Source: Sacculina carcini (lineage: Eukaryota; Arthropoda; Thecostraca; Sacculinidae). Taken from it: DNA of 64,000 bases. The notes under the pieces are model-generated. The model was not told the origin of the DNA. It searched no databases and saw nothing but the letters and a program-made list of their open reading frames with translations. The position numbers and the translations under genes are program-made. The first letter of the stretch is position 1. Every line of letters starts with the position of its first letter. Location of the stretch: NCBI GenBank assembly GCA_916048095.2, contig OU696578.1, positions 8,146,045-8,210,044 on the forward strand. The letters run 5' to 3'. Positions 38,245 to 62,292 of this stretch are shown in pieces.

Positions 38245-41200
38245 TGTCGTGTGTGTGTCGTGTGTGTCGTGTGTATGTGTGTCGTGTGTGTGTCGTGTGT
38301 ATGTGTGTCGTGTGTATGTGTGTCGTGTGTGTATGTGTGTGTCGTGTGTGTGTGTCGTGTGTGTGTGTGTGTCGTGTAGTACATGCTGCTACGCACCCAG
38401 GACCAGGACGACGCCGTATCCCTGGAGGCTTGCGAGTTCTGGCTCTCGCTGGCCGAGGAACCGGTATGCAAGGCGGCACTGGCACCGCACCTCAACCGAC
38501 TGGTTCCGGTTCTGGTTCGCGGCATGAAGTACTCCGATTTTGACATTGTTATGCAAAAGGTAGTCCACTCTCTCTCTCTCTCTCTCTCTCTACAGCTCTC
38601 TTGCTCTGTACTTCTTTCTGTGTCATGTGTGTCAATATCACCACCGTGTGTATACTGCAAGCTAACCAAAAGATATACAGAAAAAAGAAAGAGAATTTCC
38701 AAAAATTATACGATTTTTAGTGAGCAAGGTGAAAGGTGATGAAGTAATATTTAAAAAAATAAATCAACGATGAATCAAATAAAGTTATCAAATATATTAA
38801 ATAATCTAATACAACAGCAGACGGCTTAAGATAATATAGTAACTCAAAATCAACTGGAAACTTACGAATTTTTAGTATATGTTTAATGTATTTGAAAATG
38901 TGTTTTAACCTCTGGGCATCTGCATGTGTGTGTGTGTCTGTCTGTCTGTCTGTCTGTCTGTGTTTGTCAAAAAGACGTAGATTTGTCAAAAACGACAATT
39001 TAACACTGTCTTAACAAAACTGATTAATTTTTCTTAAACGTATTTTTTGTTGGCTGTATGATTTTTAAGCATGCGACGTTTTTTCCATTTCTTCAATGTT
39101 CAATACTTAATACAAACACACACACATATTCTGGGATAGGTATAATCACACAACAATTGTCAATTTCACCAAACATAACTCTACAATACTTATGCATTTA
39201 CAAATAACAATACTATGTGTGTATGTGTGTGTGTCAAGTTTGTTATATATAGATGTCTTAATATGGGGTTTTGTGCATGTTTACAGTATGTCAGTATGTG
39301 TGTGTGTGTTTATGCCTGTGTGTGTGTGTGTGTGTGTGTTGGCAGGGTGATATTGAAGAGGACTCAATGGTGCCAGATCGCGACGAAGATATTCGTCCCA
39401 GATTTCACCGCTCTCGCTCTCATCAGCTGGAACACGGCGCTGGCGCAGGAGAGAGTGGACAGAGTGGAGGAGGAGGAGGGGCAGATGATGAGGACGATGA
39501 TGATGATGATGCCGGAGACTGTGGTGATGATGGCCAACTGTCAGACTGGAATATCAGTGAGTATCACACACACACACACACACTCTCTCTCTCTTTCTCT
39601 CTCTGATTATCTCTCTCTCTGTATCTCTCTGATTCTCTCTGTATCTCTCTCTTTGTCTCTCTCTTTATCTCTCTGATTCTCTCTCTGTCTCTCTCTTTAT
39701 CTCTCTGATTCTCTCTCTCTCTATCTCTCTCTCTCTGTCTCTCTCTTTATCTCTCTGATTCTCTCTCTCTCTCTTTATCTCTGATTCTCTATCTCTCTCC
39801 TTAATTCTCTGACTCTTTCTCTCTTTCTCTGATTCTCTCTCTCTCTTTATCTCTGATTCTCTCTCTCTCTTTATCTCTGATTCTCTCTCTCTCTCTCTAT
39901 CTCTCTCTGATTCTCTTTGTATTTGTATGTCTGTTTGTATCTCTCGCTTTGTCTCTGTTTTCATATATCTCTGTGTGTGTGTGTCTGTCTGTCTGTGTGT
40001 GTGTGTAGGAAAGTGTAGCGCGGCCGCGCTCGATGTGATGGCCAATGTGTTCGGCAACGACCTGCTGCCCATTTTGCTGCCGATTCTCAAGGAGACGCTG
40101 TTCCATCACGAATGGCCGGTGAAAGAGTCGGGAATTCTGGCGCTGGGAGCCATTGCCGAAGGTTCATCTCAAAAGTCTTTCTCTTCGTCCTCTTAATCTC
40201 TGTTCTTATCCTACGTTCTTGCTTTTGTGTGTTGTTTTCAGCGGTTCGATTGTTTATTCTCATGGCTAATCGGTTTTCTTTTTCCTCTCCCCAATTTTGT
40301 TTGGATTTCATTTTTTCTGATCTTGTATGGTAGTATTTACCCAGCGCAATTTCGTCAGTTGGTGTCTACGTATACTCTTCCTGTCTGTGTGTATGTGTGT
40401 GTGGCAGGGTGTATGTCGGGCATGTTGACTCATCTGCCCGAAATTGTGCCATTCCTCATCAACTCCCTGTCAGACAAGAAAGCGCTGGTACGTTCGATCA
40501 CCTGTTGGACTCTGAGCCGCTACTCTCACTGGGTCGTTCAACAGCCACACGAACTCTACCTCAAGCCGCTGATGGCCGAACTGCTGAAACGTGTGCTGGA
40601 CGCCAACAAGCGCGTGCAGGAGGCGGCGTGTTCGGCGTTCGCCACTCTTGAAGAGGAGGCGTGCACAGAACTGGTGCCCTATCTCGGCTTCATCCTGCAG
40701 ACGCTTGTATATGCCTTCACCAAGTACCAGGCGAAGAATCTGCTGATTCTCTACGATGCCATCGGTACATTGGCCGATTCGGGTGAGATGGACTATCTCG
40801 TTGTTCTTCATCTCTTCATCTTATCATCATAGCTTCTAATCCTCTTTTTGAGCATCCTAGCTCTCTTCGCTTGCTAATGCAACACGCCGGACACATTTGA
40901 GTCGCTAGCGATTCGTAACGAACATTTTCCTTGCCACTAAAACTGTCTCTCAATTTGATACTGTAGTAATATATATAAAATATACCATACCTAGTTGTAT
41001 TATTCTAAGCAAACCATGACTATTTGTATGTATGTGTGTGTGTGTGTGTGTGTGTGATGCTGACCAGTGGGTGCGCATCTCAACAAGACTGAGTTTATCG
41101 AGCTACTGATGCCGCCTCTTATTGTCAAGTGGAACATGTTGAAGGACGAAGACAAGGATCTGTTTCCTCTGCTCGAGTGTTTGTCTAGCGTGGCCACAGC

Positions 41201-44200
41201 TCTTCGCGACGGCTTCCTTCCCTATGCCGAGCCCGTTTATCGTCGCTGCGTATCGCTAGTCGAACAAACTCTCAACCAAACGCTGGCCCACCAGCAGAAT
41301 CCTCAGAACATCGAAGCGCCCGATAAAGACTTCATCATAGTCGCGCTCGATTTGCTCTCGGGTCTGACCGAAGGTCTAGGAGCCAGTATTGAGCCGCTGG
41401 TGAAGACCTCACAGCTGATGCAACTGCTGTTTCAAGCTATGCAAGATCCGGTGCCCGAGGTGCGTCAGAGTAGCTTTGCATTGCTCGGCGATCTGACCAA
41501 GGCGTGTTTTGAACATGTTTTACCGTGCATCAGTAAGTGATTGCATCGACCATGCAACATACATACACACACACACACACAGACGTACATACACATAATC
41601 AGTCACACACACACACACACAGAGACGTACATACACATAATCAGTCACACATACATAGACACACAGATATACACACACACACACACATAGATAAACAAAA
41701 TACACACATACATGCAACATACACACACACACACATAGACGTACATACACATACTCAGTCACAGTCACACATTCACTTCTAGTATGTATCGGTGTGTGTG
41801 TGTGTGTGTGTTGAAAATCACATCTGTTCTGTTCTGTTTAATCTGTTTGTTTGTCTGTTTGTTGTCTGTGTTTGTTTGTATGTTTGTGTATATGTGTGTG
41901 TGTGTGTAGGTGTTTTTGTCTGTTGTCTATGTGTGTGTTTATCTATGTATGTGCGTGTGTGTGTGTGTTTATCTATGTATGTGTGTGTGTGTTTATCTAT
42001 GTATGTGTGTGTGTCTGTTTGTGTGTGTGTGTGTCTTGTCTGTTTATCTGTGTATGTTTGTGTGCATATCTATTTGTGTATGTCTGTCTGTGTGTCTGTG
42101 CCTGTATGTTTGCAGCTGATTTTTGTGGCATTCTAGCGCAGAATCTCAATCCTCAGCATGTATCCGTGTGCAACAACGCCACCTGGGCCATTGGCGAAAT
42201 CGCCGTCAAAATGGGTACTCAAGAACATTAATAATTACCCATAATAACTATACTCAAGAACATTAATTATTACCCATAATAACTATATGTGTTTATAATA
42301 TAATTTTATATGAATGAATATAATTAATACGTTAGATGTAATATATAATTTACAACTTTTACCGTATGTATGAGTATTATGTATAATTATATATACACAC
42401 ACTTATACGCACACAATAATATGCGAATATGCTTATATCAACAAATTCTACGGAAAGATAGAAGAAAGATTTTTCTTGACCTCTTGTAGTAAACATGACA
42501 AGAAGATTAAATAAAGAATTAACCAATAGTAATTGCTATATTATTCCAAGGTGTTTATATGACTTGAATATATATATGGTTGATGGTTAATATTAGTTTT
42601 ATTATTAATAAATTCATGTTGTCTTCACTTTCGCCAATAATGTCTACGTAAACAATATATCACTTGTGTGTGTGTGTGTGTGTTTGTGTATTTAGGTGTA
42701 ATTTTGTGTGTGTGTGTTTGGGTGTCCTTGTGTGTGTGTTGGGGTGTCCTTTTGTGTGTGTGTGTGTGTGTGTGTTGGGGTGTCCTTTTGTGTGTGTGTG
42801 TGTGTGTTTGGTTGTCCTTTTGTGTGTGTGTGTGTGTGTATCCTTTTCTGTGTGTGTGTGTGTGTTTGGGTGTCATTTTGTGCCTGTATGTTTGTGTGTG
42901 TTTGGGTGTCATTTAGTTTATGTATGTGTGTGTGCTTGGTTGTCATTTTCTGTGTGTGTATTTGGGTGTCGTTTTGTGTAATGCGTGTGAGTGTGTGTGT
43001 GTGATTGCGTGTATGTATCAATATGTGTGTTTATGTGTGTATGTATATGTGTTTGTATGTGTTTGTGTGTGTAGGTGGTGAGATGCAGTCATACGTGCCA
43101 ATTGTTCTGCCTCAACTGATAGCCATAATCAACCAATTAAACACGCCGAAAACACTTATGGAAAACACCGGTATGTTTCTATGTTTGTTTGTTTGTGTGT
43201 TTATATATATATGCTACTGTGTATGTGTGTGTGTGTGTTTGTTTTCTTATTATTCCGACTATAGTATTGAATTTATTTTTATTTTGTTTATATTTGTTAG
43301 TCTAGTTTAATATATTTATTTGTTTATATCTAGTTTTCTGCTTGATTTTGTACGTGCGCGTTTGTATGTATGTGTGTGTGTGTGAGTGTTTTTGGTGACC
43401 GTATGAAAAGTGAGATATAAATGTCCTAATGTAATGTAATGTGTAATATTTTCAGCTACAGTTTTTACAGTATGACGCATTTTTACCAATATTTCCGCCC
43501 ATTTACTGATTGATTAATATTGCCTTTATCTTGATTAGTTTAATTTTCCTGATATTATGTCCCTGATAATTGTCTTAATATGTGTCTATGTAAGCGTGTG
43601 TGCGTTTGTGTGTATCTGTGTGTGTTTATATATGTGTGTATTTGTAGATATATGTGTGTGTGTGTCCTAGAGACCTTCCAAGTGTAGGGCGCTATATAAT
43701 GTAATGTAATCTACCTAATATAATGTGTGTGTATGTGTGTATGTTATAGCCATTACCATCGGACGTTTGGGACTCGTGTGTCCCAAAGAAGTGGCCCCAC
43801 ATTTGCAACACTTCATGAAGCAATGGTAAACTGCACTTCCCACCCCCTCTTCCCATCTATCCCACACTCTTTTCCCAACTATTTCCCACCTCCCAACTCT
43901 TGCTGTCTATTATTAGTATTTTTATATTTTTTGTTTTTCTTATTCATACTTTCACACATAGAAATTTACTTCTTGCTGGCAAGACACACAACACAGTATG
44001 TTTGTATGTCTGTGTGCATGCATGCATGTGTGTGTGTGTGCAATTATGTTAGCAATTAATATAAATAAACAACTCGAATCATAATTGAATCATATTTATA
44101 AACCATTTAATGCATCTGTGCAATCAGAATATTACACTAATGTGGGTCAACTTTTATTATACGCTATATGTGTGTGTGTGTGTGTCTGTGTGTGTGTGTT

Positions 44201-45370
44201 CAGGTGTACGTCGTTGCGTAATATTCGCGACAACGAGGAGAAAGATTCGGCGTTTCGTGGCATCTGTCATATGATTACACTAAATCCCAACGGTGTTGTC
44301 CACGTGTTCATCTTCTTCTGCGATGCCGTCGCTAGCTGGGTCAGCCCCCGAGCCGATCTCAAGGAGATGTTTCACCGAGTAAGTATGTGACTTGTGAGTC
44401 ACTGAGTGACTCACTTACTCACTCACTCACTGAATGACTCACTGACTCACTAGTTACTAATTACTATACTTGTTTTTTTTACTATTACCAATACTTACTA
44501 CTTGTTTTTACTACTACTTATTTTTACTTCTTATTACTAATACTTATTACTTATTTTTACTACTCCTTATTACTAATTTTTACTATTTGTTACTTATTTT
44601 TTACTAATTTGTATTACTTATTTTTTATAATTCTACTTCTTACTTATTATTACTAATTCTTTGTGACTTGTGACTCGCTGAATGACTCACTAGTTACTAA
44701 TTACTATACTTGTTTTTACTATTGAACGCTAATTTTTATTACTACTTATTTAGTATCGCTCATTCTTGTTACTTATTTTTATTACTAATTATTACTCATT
44801 TTTACTACTACTTATTACTAATTATTTTCACTTTTACATACTATTACTTAATAATACTAATTCTTTAAACTTATTATTGCTTAATGAGATTAATAGTTCT
44901 TATTACTTATTTTTACTACTGCTTATTACTGCTTGCTATTTATTTACTTATTTACAAATTCATACTCTTGTTCATCTGGTCACTACAATTTTGTCATCAT
45001 AACAGAAAATATCATATTTATCTTTTATTCATAACATTTTGTTTTTTTCTCATTTTTGGAGCGTGTTTATTTTATCTATGTGTATATCTATGTGTGTGTG
45101 TGTGTTTCAATTCCAACTAATTTTCTTCTCAATTTCGAATAAATTTAAATATCACATTAGCATTGAATAACAACAAAATAGAACATATTTCAAATCACAA
45201 TATCATGATTCCAGTATAACTGTGTGTGTATGTCTGTATGTCTGTGTGTGTGTATGTGATAGATTTTGCACGGCTTCAAGAACCAGGTTGGCGACGAGCA
45301 ATGGAACCAATTCAGCGCCCAGTTCCCGCCCATGTTGAAGGAACGGCTGGCCACCAACTACGGCGTCTAA
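31876..45370 (+). CDS. TNPO1: Transportin-1/2 (karyopherin beta-2), complete, 16 coding exons
   Basis: Nuclear import receptor for PY-NLS cargoes such as hnRNP A1; it binds nucleoporins and RanGTP through HEAT repeats. Exons: 31876-32001, 32177-32252, 34452-34601, 35197-35303, 35873-36009, 36551-36755, 38380-38559, 39346-39556, 40009-40161, 40408-40782, 41068-41532, 42116-42214, 43075-43170, 43750-43825, 44204-44378, 45263-45370 (stop TAA). Phases agree throughout, giving 2739 nt or 912 residues (human 898). Family motifs: [138 protein letters not shown], ending [11 protein letters not shown]...NYGV. Residues about 328-397 hold the acidic loop. 14 of 15 acceptors are preceded by a TG tract. 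Confidence 0.97.
32505..32610 (-). mobile_element. Fragment of the (TAA)n-tailed repeat, copy 3, with a local duplication
   Basis: gattaattacaggtaaattc then agtagcatgggggaagag matches copies 1, 2 and 4. The string gtaattcaaagaaaacactg occurs twice (32549 and 32591). Confidence 0.6.
32730..32850. mobile_element. Truncated MITE of the CAGTGGCGGCGCC family (copy 6)
   Basis: tcatggggcggcgctaggat then tttttgtttgagggggctaa, ending near acactcgaaatgtagc. Only the left half is recognisable; it lies in TNPO1 intron 2. Confidence 0.6.
33334..33569. mobile_element. hAT-type MITE, family A, inverted relative to 22532-22765
   Basis: Ends CAGTGGTTGTAAGCC and GGGCTAAGAACCACTG; interior gtccgacctttagcttccca, cttggcaactcttcc is the reverse complement of the 22532 copy. 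Target duplication is poorly preserved (5 of 8). Confidence 0.8.
33715..33885 (+). repeat. Imperfect tandem duplication in TNPO1 intron 2
   Basis: Two copies, about 100 bp apart, of gcaatgaataatcaacattt / gcaatgaatggtcaacgttt, then cgagcgcgt and gcagaattgattgcaa. Not recognised as a known element. Confidence 0.65.
34608..35130 (+). repeat. (CT)n-rich low-complexity block, TNPO1 intron 3
   Basis: About 500 bp of tctctctctatctctgtttt variants starts directly after the donor (gcc acc atc g|gtatat). The SLSLSLF-type frames over it are artefacts. The intron ends in tgtatgtgtgtgtgtag. Confidence 0.9.
35331..35869 (+). repeat. TNPO1 intron 4: CA tract after donor, TG tract before acceptor
   Basis: CA tract at 35331-35372 begins 27 bp past the donor (35304). 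TG tract at 35811-35869 ends in gttgcag at the acceptor (35873). This is the cleanest example of complementary repeats at opposite ends of an intron. Confidence 0.92.
36840..37285 (+). repeat. 21-22-bp minisatellite (cttccaccttttcatatttca), TNPO1 intron 6
   Basis: Roughly 20 units of ttcatatttcaccttccacc with small variants, pyrimidine-rich on the coding strand. No frame over it is a gene. Confidence 0.9.
37620..38377 (+). repeat. TG arrays before TNPO1 exon 7
   Basis: TG at 37625-37760 and a pure (TG)n of about 54 bp at 37798-37852. A tgtgtcgtgtg-unit array at 38170-38377 ends gtcgtgtag at the acceptor 38380. A partial hAT-like end (agtggttcttaacc) lies at about 37868. Confidence 0.88.
39346..39556 (+). 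CDS. TNPO1: TNPO1 exon 8: acidic HEAT-8 loop
   Basis: The exon opens [20 protein letters not shown], as in transportins, then has a Gly-rich insert and the Asp run ([12 protein letters not shown]), ending LSDWNI. In transportin this long acidic loop couples RanGTP binding to cargo release. It is longer and more Gly-rich here than in the human protein as I recall it. Confidence 0.9.
39563..40006 (+). repeat. TNPO1 intron 8: (CA)n then (CT)n then TG tract
   Basis: CA (39565-39583) begins 8 bp after the donor gtgagtat. A CT/TCTGATT array runs to 39935, and a TG tract (39970-40006) ends at the acceptor 40009. Confidence 0.9.
41558..42112 (+). repeat. TNPO1 intron 11: CA array then TG array
   Basis: CA with cacacagacgtacatacaca units (41560-41745) starts 27 bp after donor gtaagt. 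TG/ctatgtatgtgtgtgtgt units follow (41791-42112) up to the acceptor 42116. The two halves are near reverse complements over about 180 bp. Confidence 0.92.
42664..43072 (+). repeat. TG minisatellite (gtgtttgggtgtccttttgt), TNPO1 intron 12
   Basis: About ten units of a TG run plus ttgggtgtccttttg end directly at the acceptor 43075. The donor side has only short CA elements (42393-42415). Confidence 0.88.
43385..43740 (+). repeat. Two retroposon 3' tails with TAATG pentamers, TNPO1 intron 13
   Basis: 43385-43440 (gtgagatataaatgtcctaa, tgtaatgtaatg) and 43663-43720 (gggcgctatataatgtaatg) share the GCGCTATATAAATG-type end. A TG tract follows to the acceptor at 43750. Confidence 0.6.
44386..44960 (+). 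repeat. actcactgactcac and ttactacttattttta low-complexity repeats, TNPO1 intron 15
   Basis: ACTC/TGACTCAC repeats follow the donor gtaagt, then TTACTA-rich repeats to about 44960. No coding signal. Confidence 0.8.
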
Positions 45371-45855
45371 CAACATCCGGCATCTGTTCTTCAACAACTC
45401 CATGATGATGTTGATGTTGACCGCGTGTTTCTGGTGTTTCTCGGCTCAGCCGTGTTTTTGTCTATGTTTCTCTCTCTCTCTGTCTGTGTGTGTGTGTGTG
45501 TGTTTGTGTATTGCTATTATATGTTGTGTGTGTGTGTGTTAAGTTGCGTTTTGGCACGTGTGTGTATGTCTGTCTGTCTGAGTGTGTATGTGTGTGTGTG
45601 TGTGGCTGAGTGTGTTTATATATGTGACAGTCACACACATACATGCACATACACACACATACACATACACACACACACACATACACACACATATATACAC
45701 ACTCACTCACACACATACACACACTCTCTCAGACGCACACACATATACACATACATACACTCACTCATACACATGGCTGGTAGCGTTTATCAAACGTGTG
45801 TGTGTGTGTGCGTTATTTGTGCATGTTAATGTATCTTGTCTTGTCTATGACAGTT

Positions 45856-45886
<31 letters not shown>

Positions 45887-47449
45887 ATGTCATTGTTGCT
45901 TATACTCTGTCCTTGTTACACTCCTCCTCCCCCGCTCTGTCTTTGCACTCATGTGTTCCTTTGTCCTGTGTGTGTGTGTGTGTGTGTGTGTATGTCTGTC
46001 TCTGTGTGTAACTTAGCGCCAGGGGTAGTAAGTTGCGGGTATAAAATTGCTTAACGAGAACAACACACACACACACACACACAGTCTGTATGTGTGTGTG
46101 TTTGTGTGTGTCAGTCAGTCAGTATATAGGCGTAGGCGTATTGTTTTAGAGGGGCGCCGCTTCAAATCCAGCTCGGGTAGAAGTTTTTCTTGTCTGCGCG
46201 TTGCGTGCGTTGTCGAGGCTGTGTGTGTGTGTGTGTCCGGCGTAATCACATATATGTGTGTGTGTGTTGTTATTGTTGATGTTAGGTGGTTAGGTTGTTG
46301 TTTGTTTTGTTTTGTTGGCTAGGTTTGCGCGTGAGTGATTGCCAAAAGGCGGGCGTTAATATTGTTAATGTTAGTGTTGAGTGCGTTCAACGAATAGGTG
46401 CGTAGGTGCGTGCGTGTGTTTTAGCTGGTTTTTTCCCCTCTTCGGTTTCTCCTGTGTTTCCGTGTTTCCTATGCGAGGCGTTTTTTGTTTTCACATTTTT
46501 TTTATCATTAATATTATAGATATGTATATGTTTCACTTTTTTGAGTTTCATTATTCGAGGCGTTAGTTCATCATTGTCGTATCGCAATTATTCATTATGT
46601 ATTTGTCTCCAATGTACTTCGTGCGTGCGGACGTTAAGTCAGTATAGGTGGCGCTAGTTGGCAGCGGTAATTATAGGTGGCGTTAGTGGTTTGTTGTGAG
46701 CGTGCGAAATATGTGAGCGTGTTAAGTATAGGTGGCGTTGCGATCGTGCATGTATTTTGTAAGCTAGGCTGTGAGTTGTTATATTTCTCATCATCTCCTT
46801 CGCTCTCACGTATTTGCCCAACGATTATTATTGCGCTAATGTTAAATCCATATATATATATATATATATATATGCGTGTATAAATTGCGTGCGTCTATAT
46901 TTTAATGTTAATATCGATGCAAGTAATATGTGTGTTTCTGTGATAGGATACGAGGCGATAGGGCTGTGCGTGTATGTATGTCTGTGTGCTCTGACGTTTT
47001 AGCGTTGCGTGTTAGGCGGTTGTAATGCGAAAAAACACACACACACACAATTGGTATTAGACCCAGCTTATATATATATGTTTTTATATGCGTTTTAGCT
47101 CTAGGATTGTTCATCGTGCAACTCATAGATAATCATATTGTTAATGGTTAGGACGGGTCGTGTGTATGTCTGTGTGTGTGTGTGTATGTGTGTGTGTCAT
47201 CCACGCCTTTCGTGTCATATCTACTTTACTACATCTTAGTTCCACGTGTTTGTGTGTGTGTGTGTTTGTGTGTCCCTATGTGTGTGTGTGTGTGTGTGTT
47301 TCAATTTCATTGTTCGACATTTTCATTAGTTGTTTGCATTGATTTCGCTAGTTGTGTTTATATAAATTTGTGTGTGTATATATTTGTGTGAGTGTGTTGA
47401 ACTTTTGAATTGATATATATATAATTGAATAAATATATACAAAAATAAA
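45371..47449 (+). other. TNPO1: Probable TNPO1 3' UTR with TG/CA arrays and candidate poly(A) signals
   Basis: After the stop at 45370 the sequence is dense in TG and CA arrays (45477-46300, 46080, 47165-47310). No ORF resembles a protein. AATAAA hexamers at 47428-47433 and 47444-47449 are the first clear pair, giving a 3' UTR of about 2 kb. A long terminal intron is also possible. Confidence 0.4.
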
Positions 47450-47886
47450 CTCATTCACCTGGTTTGTTGGTTTGTGTGTGATTGTAATGTTTAATCGAGG
47501 ATTATACCTCGAGGGGTTTAACTAGGGTTAAACTATGAATAATGGTTTTAATCTCAAATTTATAATGTTTTTTCTAGCAGTAGCGTTCAAACTTCCATTT
47601 TTAAACTTCTCGATAATATTTGAAATATTTTCATTTTGAGCATGTGAGTAATATTGATCCAATACGATTGTGTTGTCATCTTACTTTTACTCCTCGCCCT
47701 AAATAATATTTCCTGCCTACGCCCGTGACATGGTGTCATTCAGCTAGTGTGATATTTATCAATGTATCAATTTGTGTATCAGCCGCGTGCATAATTGAGT
47801 TCGTCCATTTGCCGTGTGTGTGTGTGTCGTGTGTTTGTGTATGTGTATGTGTGTGTTTATCCATCGTCTTTCCACTGACCTCAATG

Positions 47887-48008
47887 CAGAGGCGACGCCA
47901 AGGAGGGGAGCTTAGTGGAGTTGAAGCGTTCCCCCTATAAAACAAAGGGATTGTTTTCAGTTAGCTTACATTAAGCACCCTGGCGCAGATCTCCTGGCGC
48001 CGCCACTG
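47887..48008. mobile_element. MITE of the CAGTGGCGGCGCC family (copy 7, short)
   Basis: Ends CAGAGGCGACGCCAAGG and CCTGGCGCCGCCACTG, 122 bp in all. The flanking 8-mers do not match well. Confidence 0.72.
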
Positions 48009-48453
48009 TCCTGATGGGGTTGTTTCGGCTCGCTTTTGTCGTCCAGTGCTGTGTCGTGTCATTCCCTCGAGGAATAGTGTGCCGCATCATTATGGGCCGC
48101 CAAGGTGCGCCACATATCTCGCAAATGCGCCGCAAATGCACGCTTTCATCTCCCTGGACGACGGCAAGCGTGTGCGATTAGGAGATTGTGTGTGTGATTG
48201 TGTGATTGTGTGAATGGTTTGTTTGTTTGTTTGTGTATCTGTGTGTGAAGAATTATCCGTAGCAAGGAAAGGGTTTCATGCAAGGAGATTGCTGTATATG
48301 TATAGCAATAAGAAAATAGGTCTTTTTGACATACCCAAGGTTTATGACTCTTCCTTTAAGGTTTCAGATTTTTCTGTTTAATTAAGGTTTTCAGGGTTTT
48401 TGTATGAGAAAGAAAAATTGTTCAGACATAACCATACATTGTATGCATTTCAA

Positions 48454-48530
48454 TCAGAATTCATCAAAGTCATAATCAAAATCACCGTCACCAAAAAGTT
48501 CATTAAACTCTTCCGCAGTTAGTTTGGCGT
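48454..48530 (-). other. Short minus-strand coding-like segment with acidic tail
   Basis: On the minus strand, a possible acceptor (ctag at 48531-48534) is followed by 25 codons reading KLTAEEFNELFGDGDFDYDF, then DEF and a TGA stop. The Asp/Phe alternation looks like a protein C-terminus rather than chance. No upstream exon was found; it may be a relic exon or transposon end. Confidence 0.3.
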
Positions 48531-48539
48531 CTAGATTTC

Positions 48540-49593
48540 ATGTATTATATTGATTGATAAAATACCACACTAACTTGGCAATACAATTCATTACATAATT
48601 TGATCTCCGCTTACACATAATTTGACTTTGTAAACTGGGATTTCTCACATACTCAAGTATAATACTCCTCCAACTTTTAATGTTGAAATTTGACACGAAA
48701 ATGGGAGCTGATTATATCTGAGTGATTGCGGTATATACATATAAATTTATTAAGTTTTGCTATATCTTTTATTTTGTTTTTGCGATAGTTTATCCAACAT
48801 TTTTGCATTTTCCATTTCTTTCTCGTCGTTTAAATTAGCAGGTACTTTCTATAGACCATGGTATCAAATCAACTTATTCTCTCTCAATCAATTAGCTAAC
48901 ACACACAGATAACACCCGCTTTCACTCACACAAAACGCACACACACACACTTCATCATAATGCAATCCAATCTGATGTTTGCATGAGCGATTTGTTAGCG
49001 GCATGTTGACACTATGTCGCAGAGGCGTACTGCCCAATATTGCACGGGGAGTTAATTTTTTGCATTACTTGCTGATCTCTTCGTATGTTGTGGTCCAAAT
49101 AAATTTTATCGGAACTAACATAATTTTTTTCTAAAACATTGTGCGTGTAGCCCCATGATTTTAGAGTGACTGGACACTCCTCTGGCGGTTAGTTTAGCAC
49201 GTGTTAGCTTAACGGGATCTGTGCGTTGGTTAATCGCGTTACGCGTTGGCATTTGTGATTGGATAACAATGTGCGATTCGTTTGGGCGTGTTTGCTTAGG
49301 CAAGACAGCAGGCCACGCCTACCTGTGCTGTGATTGGCTGCAGTCGGCAGCACGTACACACACACACACACGCGCATACACGCAGGCGCAACAGAAAACT
49401 CAACTTTGACAATTGCACAATTGCTTGCAAGCTGTGCGAACGCAACTTTTCCTCACTGAATTAATTCGTCTTCAACAAGTTTTTGCTGTTTGTTTTCTTA
49501 ATTTGTCTTTCTATTTTATTATTATTTTTGTTTTTCATATTTTTTTGCCTCGCATCTGTTTGCTTTTGAGTGTTATTACAAGAAATTTTCGAC
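48540..49593. other. Upstream region of SHOX gene
   Basis: AT-rich to about 49000. Then come reversed CCAAT boxes (gattgg at about 49257 and 49332), a CA run at 49357-49377 and a T-rich 5' flank. This is likely promoter and 5' UTR, with the exact start unknown. No other gene is seen. Confidence 0.35.
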
Positions 49594-61722
<12,129 letters not shown>

Positions 61723-62157
61723 AGACAACTCAGATTTTGGGGACTCAATCAGGAAGGTAGTGATGTGCAGGTGGTGTTACAGGAAGAAGGTGCAGAAATT
61801 GGATGTGGAAAGAAGTTGAGGTAGGAATAGAAGGATGGAAGGATTAAAAGTCTAAATATTGGAAGTCTGTATTGTTTCGTGGACTTGGCGTAAATTACCG
61901 TCTAGCGTCCGGAGAGCTCCTGACGCTCCCGCGCCCGACAATAGCATCACGGAAGGTGTCTGAGGAATAGCGTGAATCACCTCTGCTGGTTGCGCTCCCA
62001 AACAACCGGTTTGCTCAGCGGAGAGGTCAAGCTCCCTTCAGTTCAGAGAAGGAGTGGACCAGAGGCCGGCAGCACGAAATAGCGGCAAGAAGTGAAATGT
62101 GATGATCCCGTGTTGTGCAATATTATTGGTGGAGGAAATACGATCGTCATCATGAGT
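61723..62157. other. Start of SHOX 3' UTR or intergenic
   Basis: Unique sequence without ORF of note and no clear poly(A) signal before the repeat at 62158. Confidence 0.35.
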
Positions 62158-62256
62158 GCTATAATTAATTACAGGAAAATCGAGTAATATGGGACAAGTG
62201 CAAGCATTTTTACCACCCTGCGGTGGCCCCATGTACTGGAACGGCCCAACAAGATG

Positions 62257-62292
<36 letters not shown>

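Noticed and set aside
46047..47391. Small frames in the TNPO1 3' region
   Set aside because: Cys/Val-rich products of TG repeats with no domain or conservation signal.
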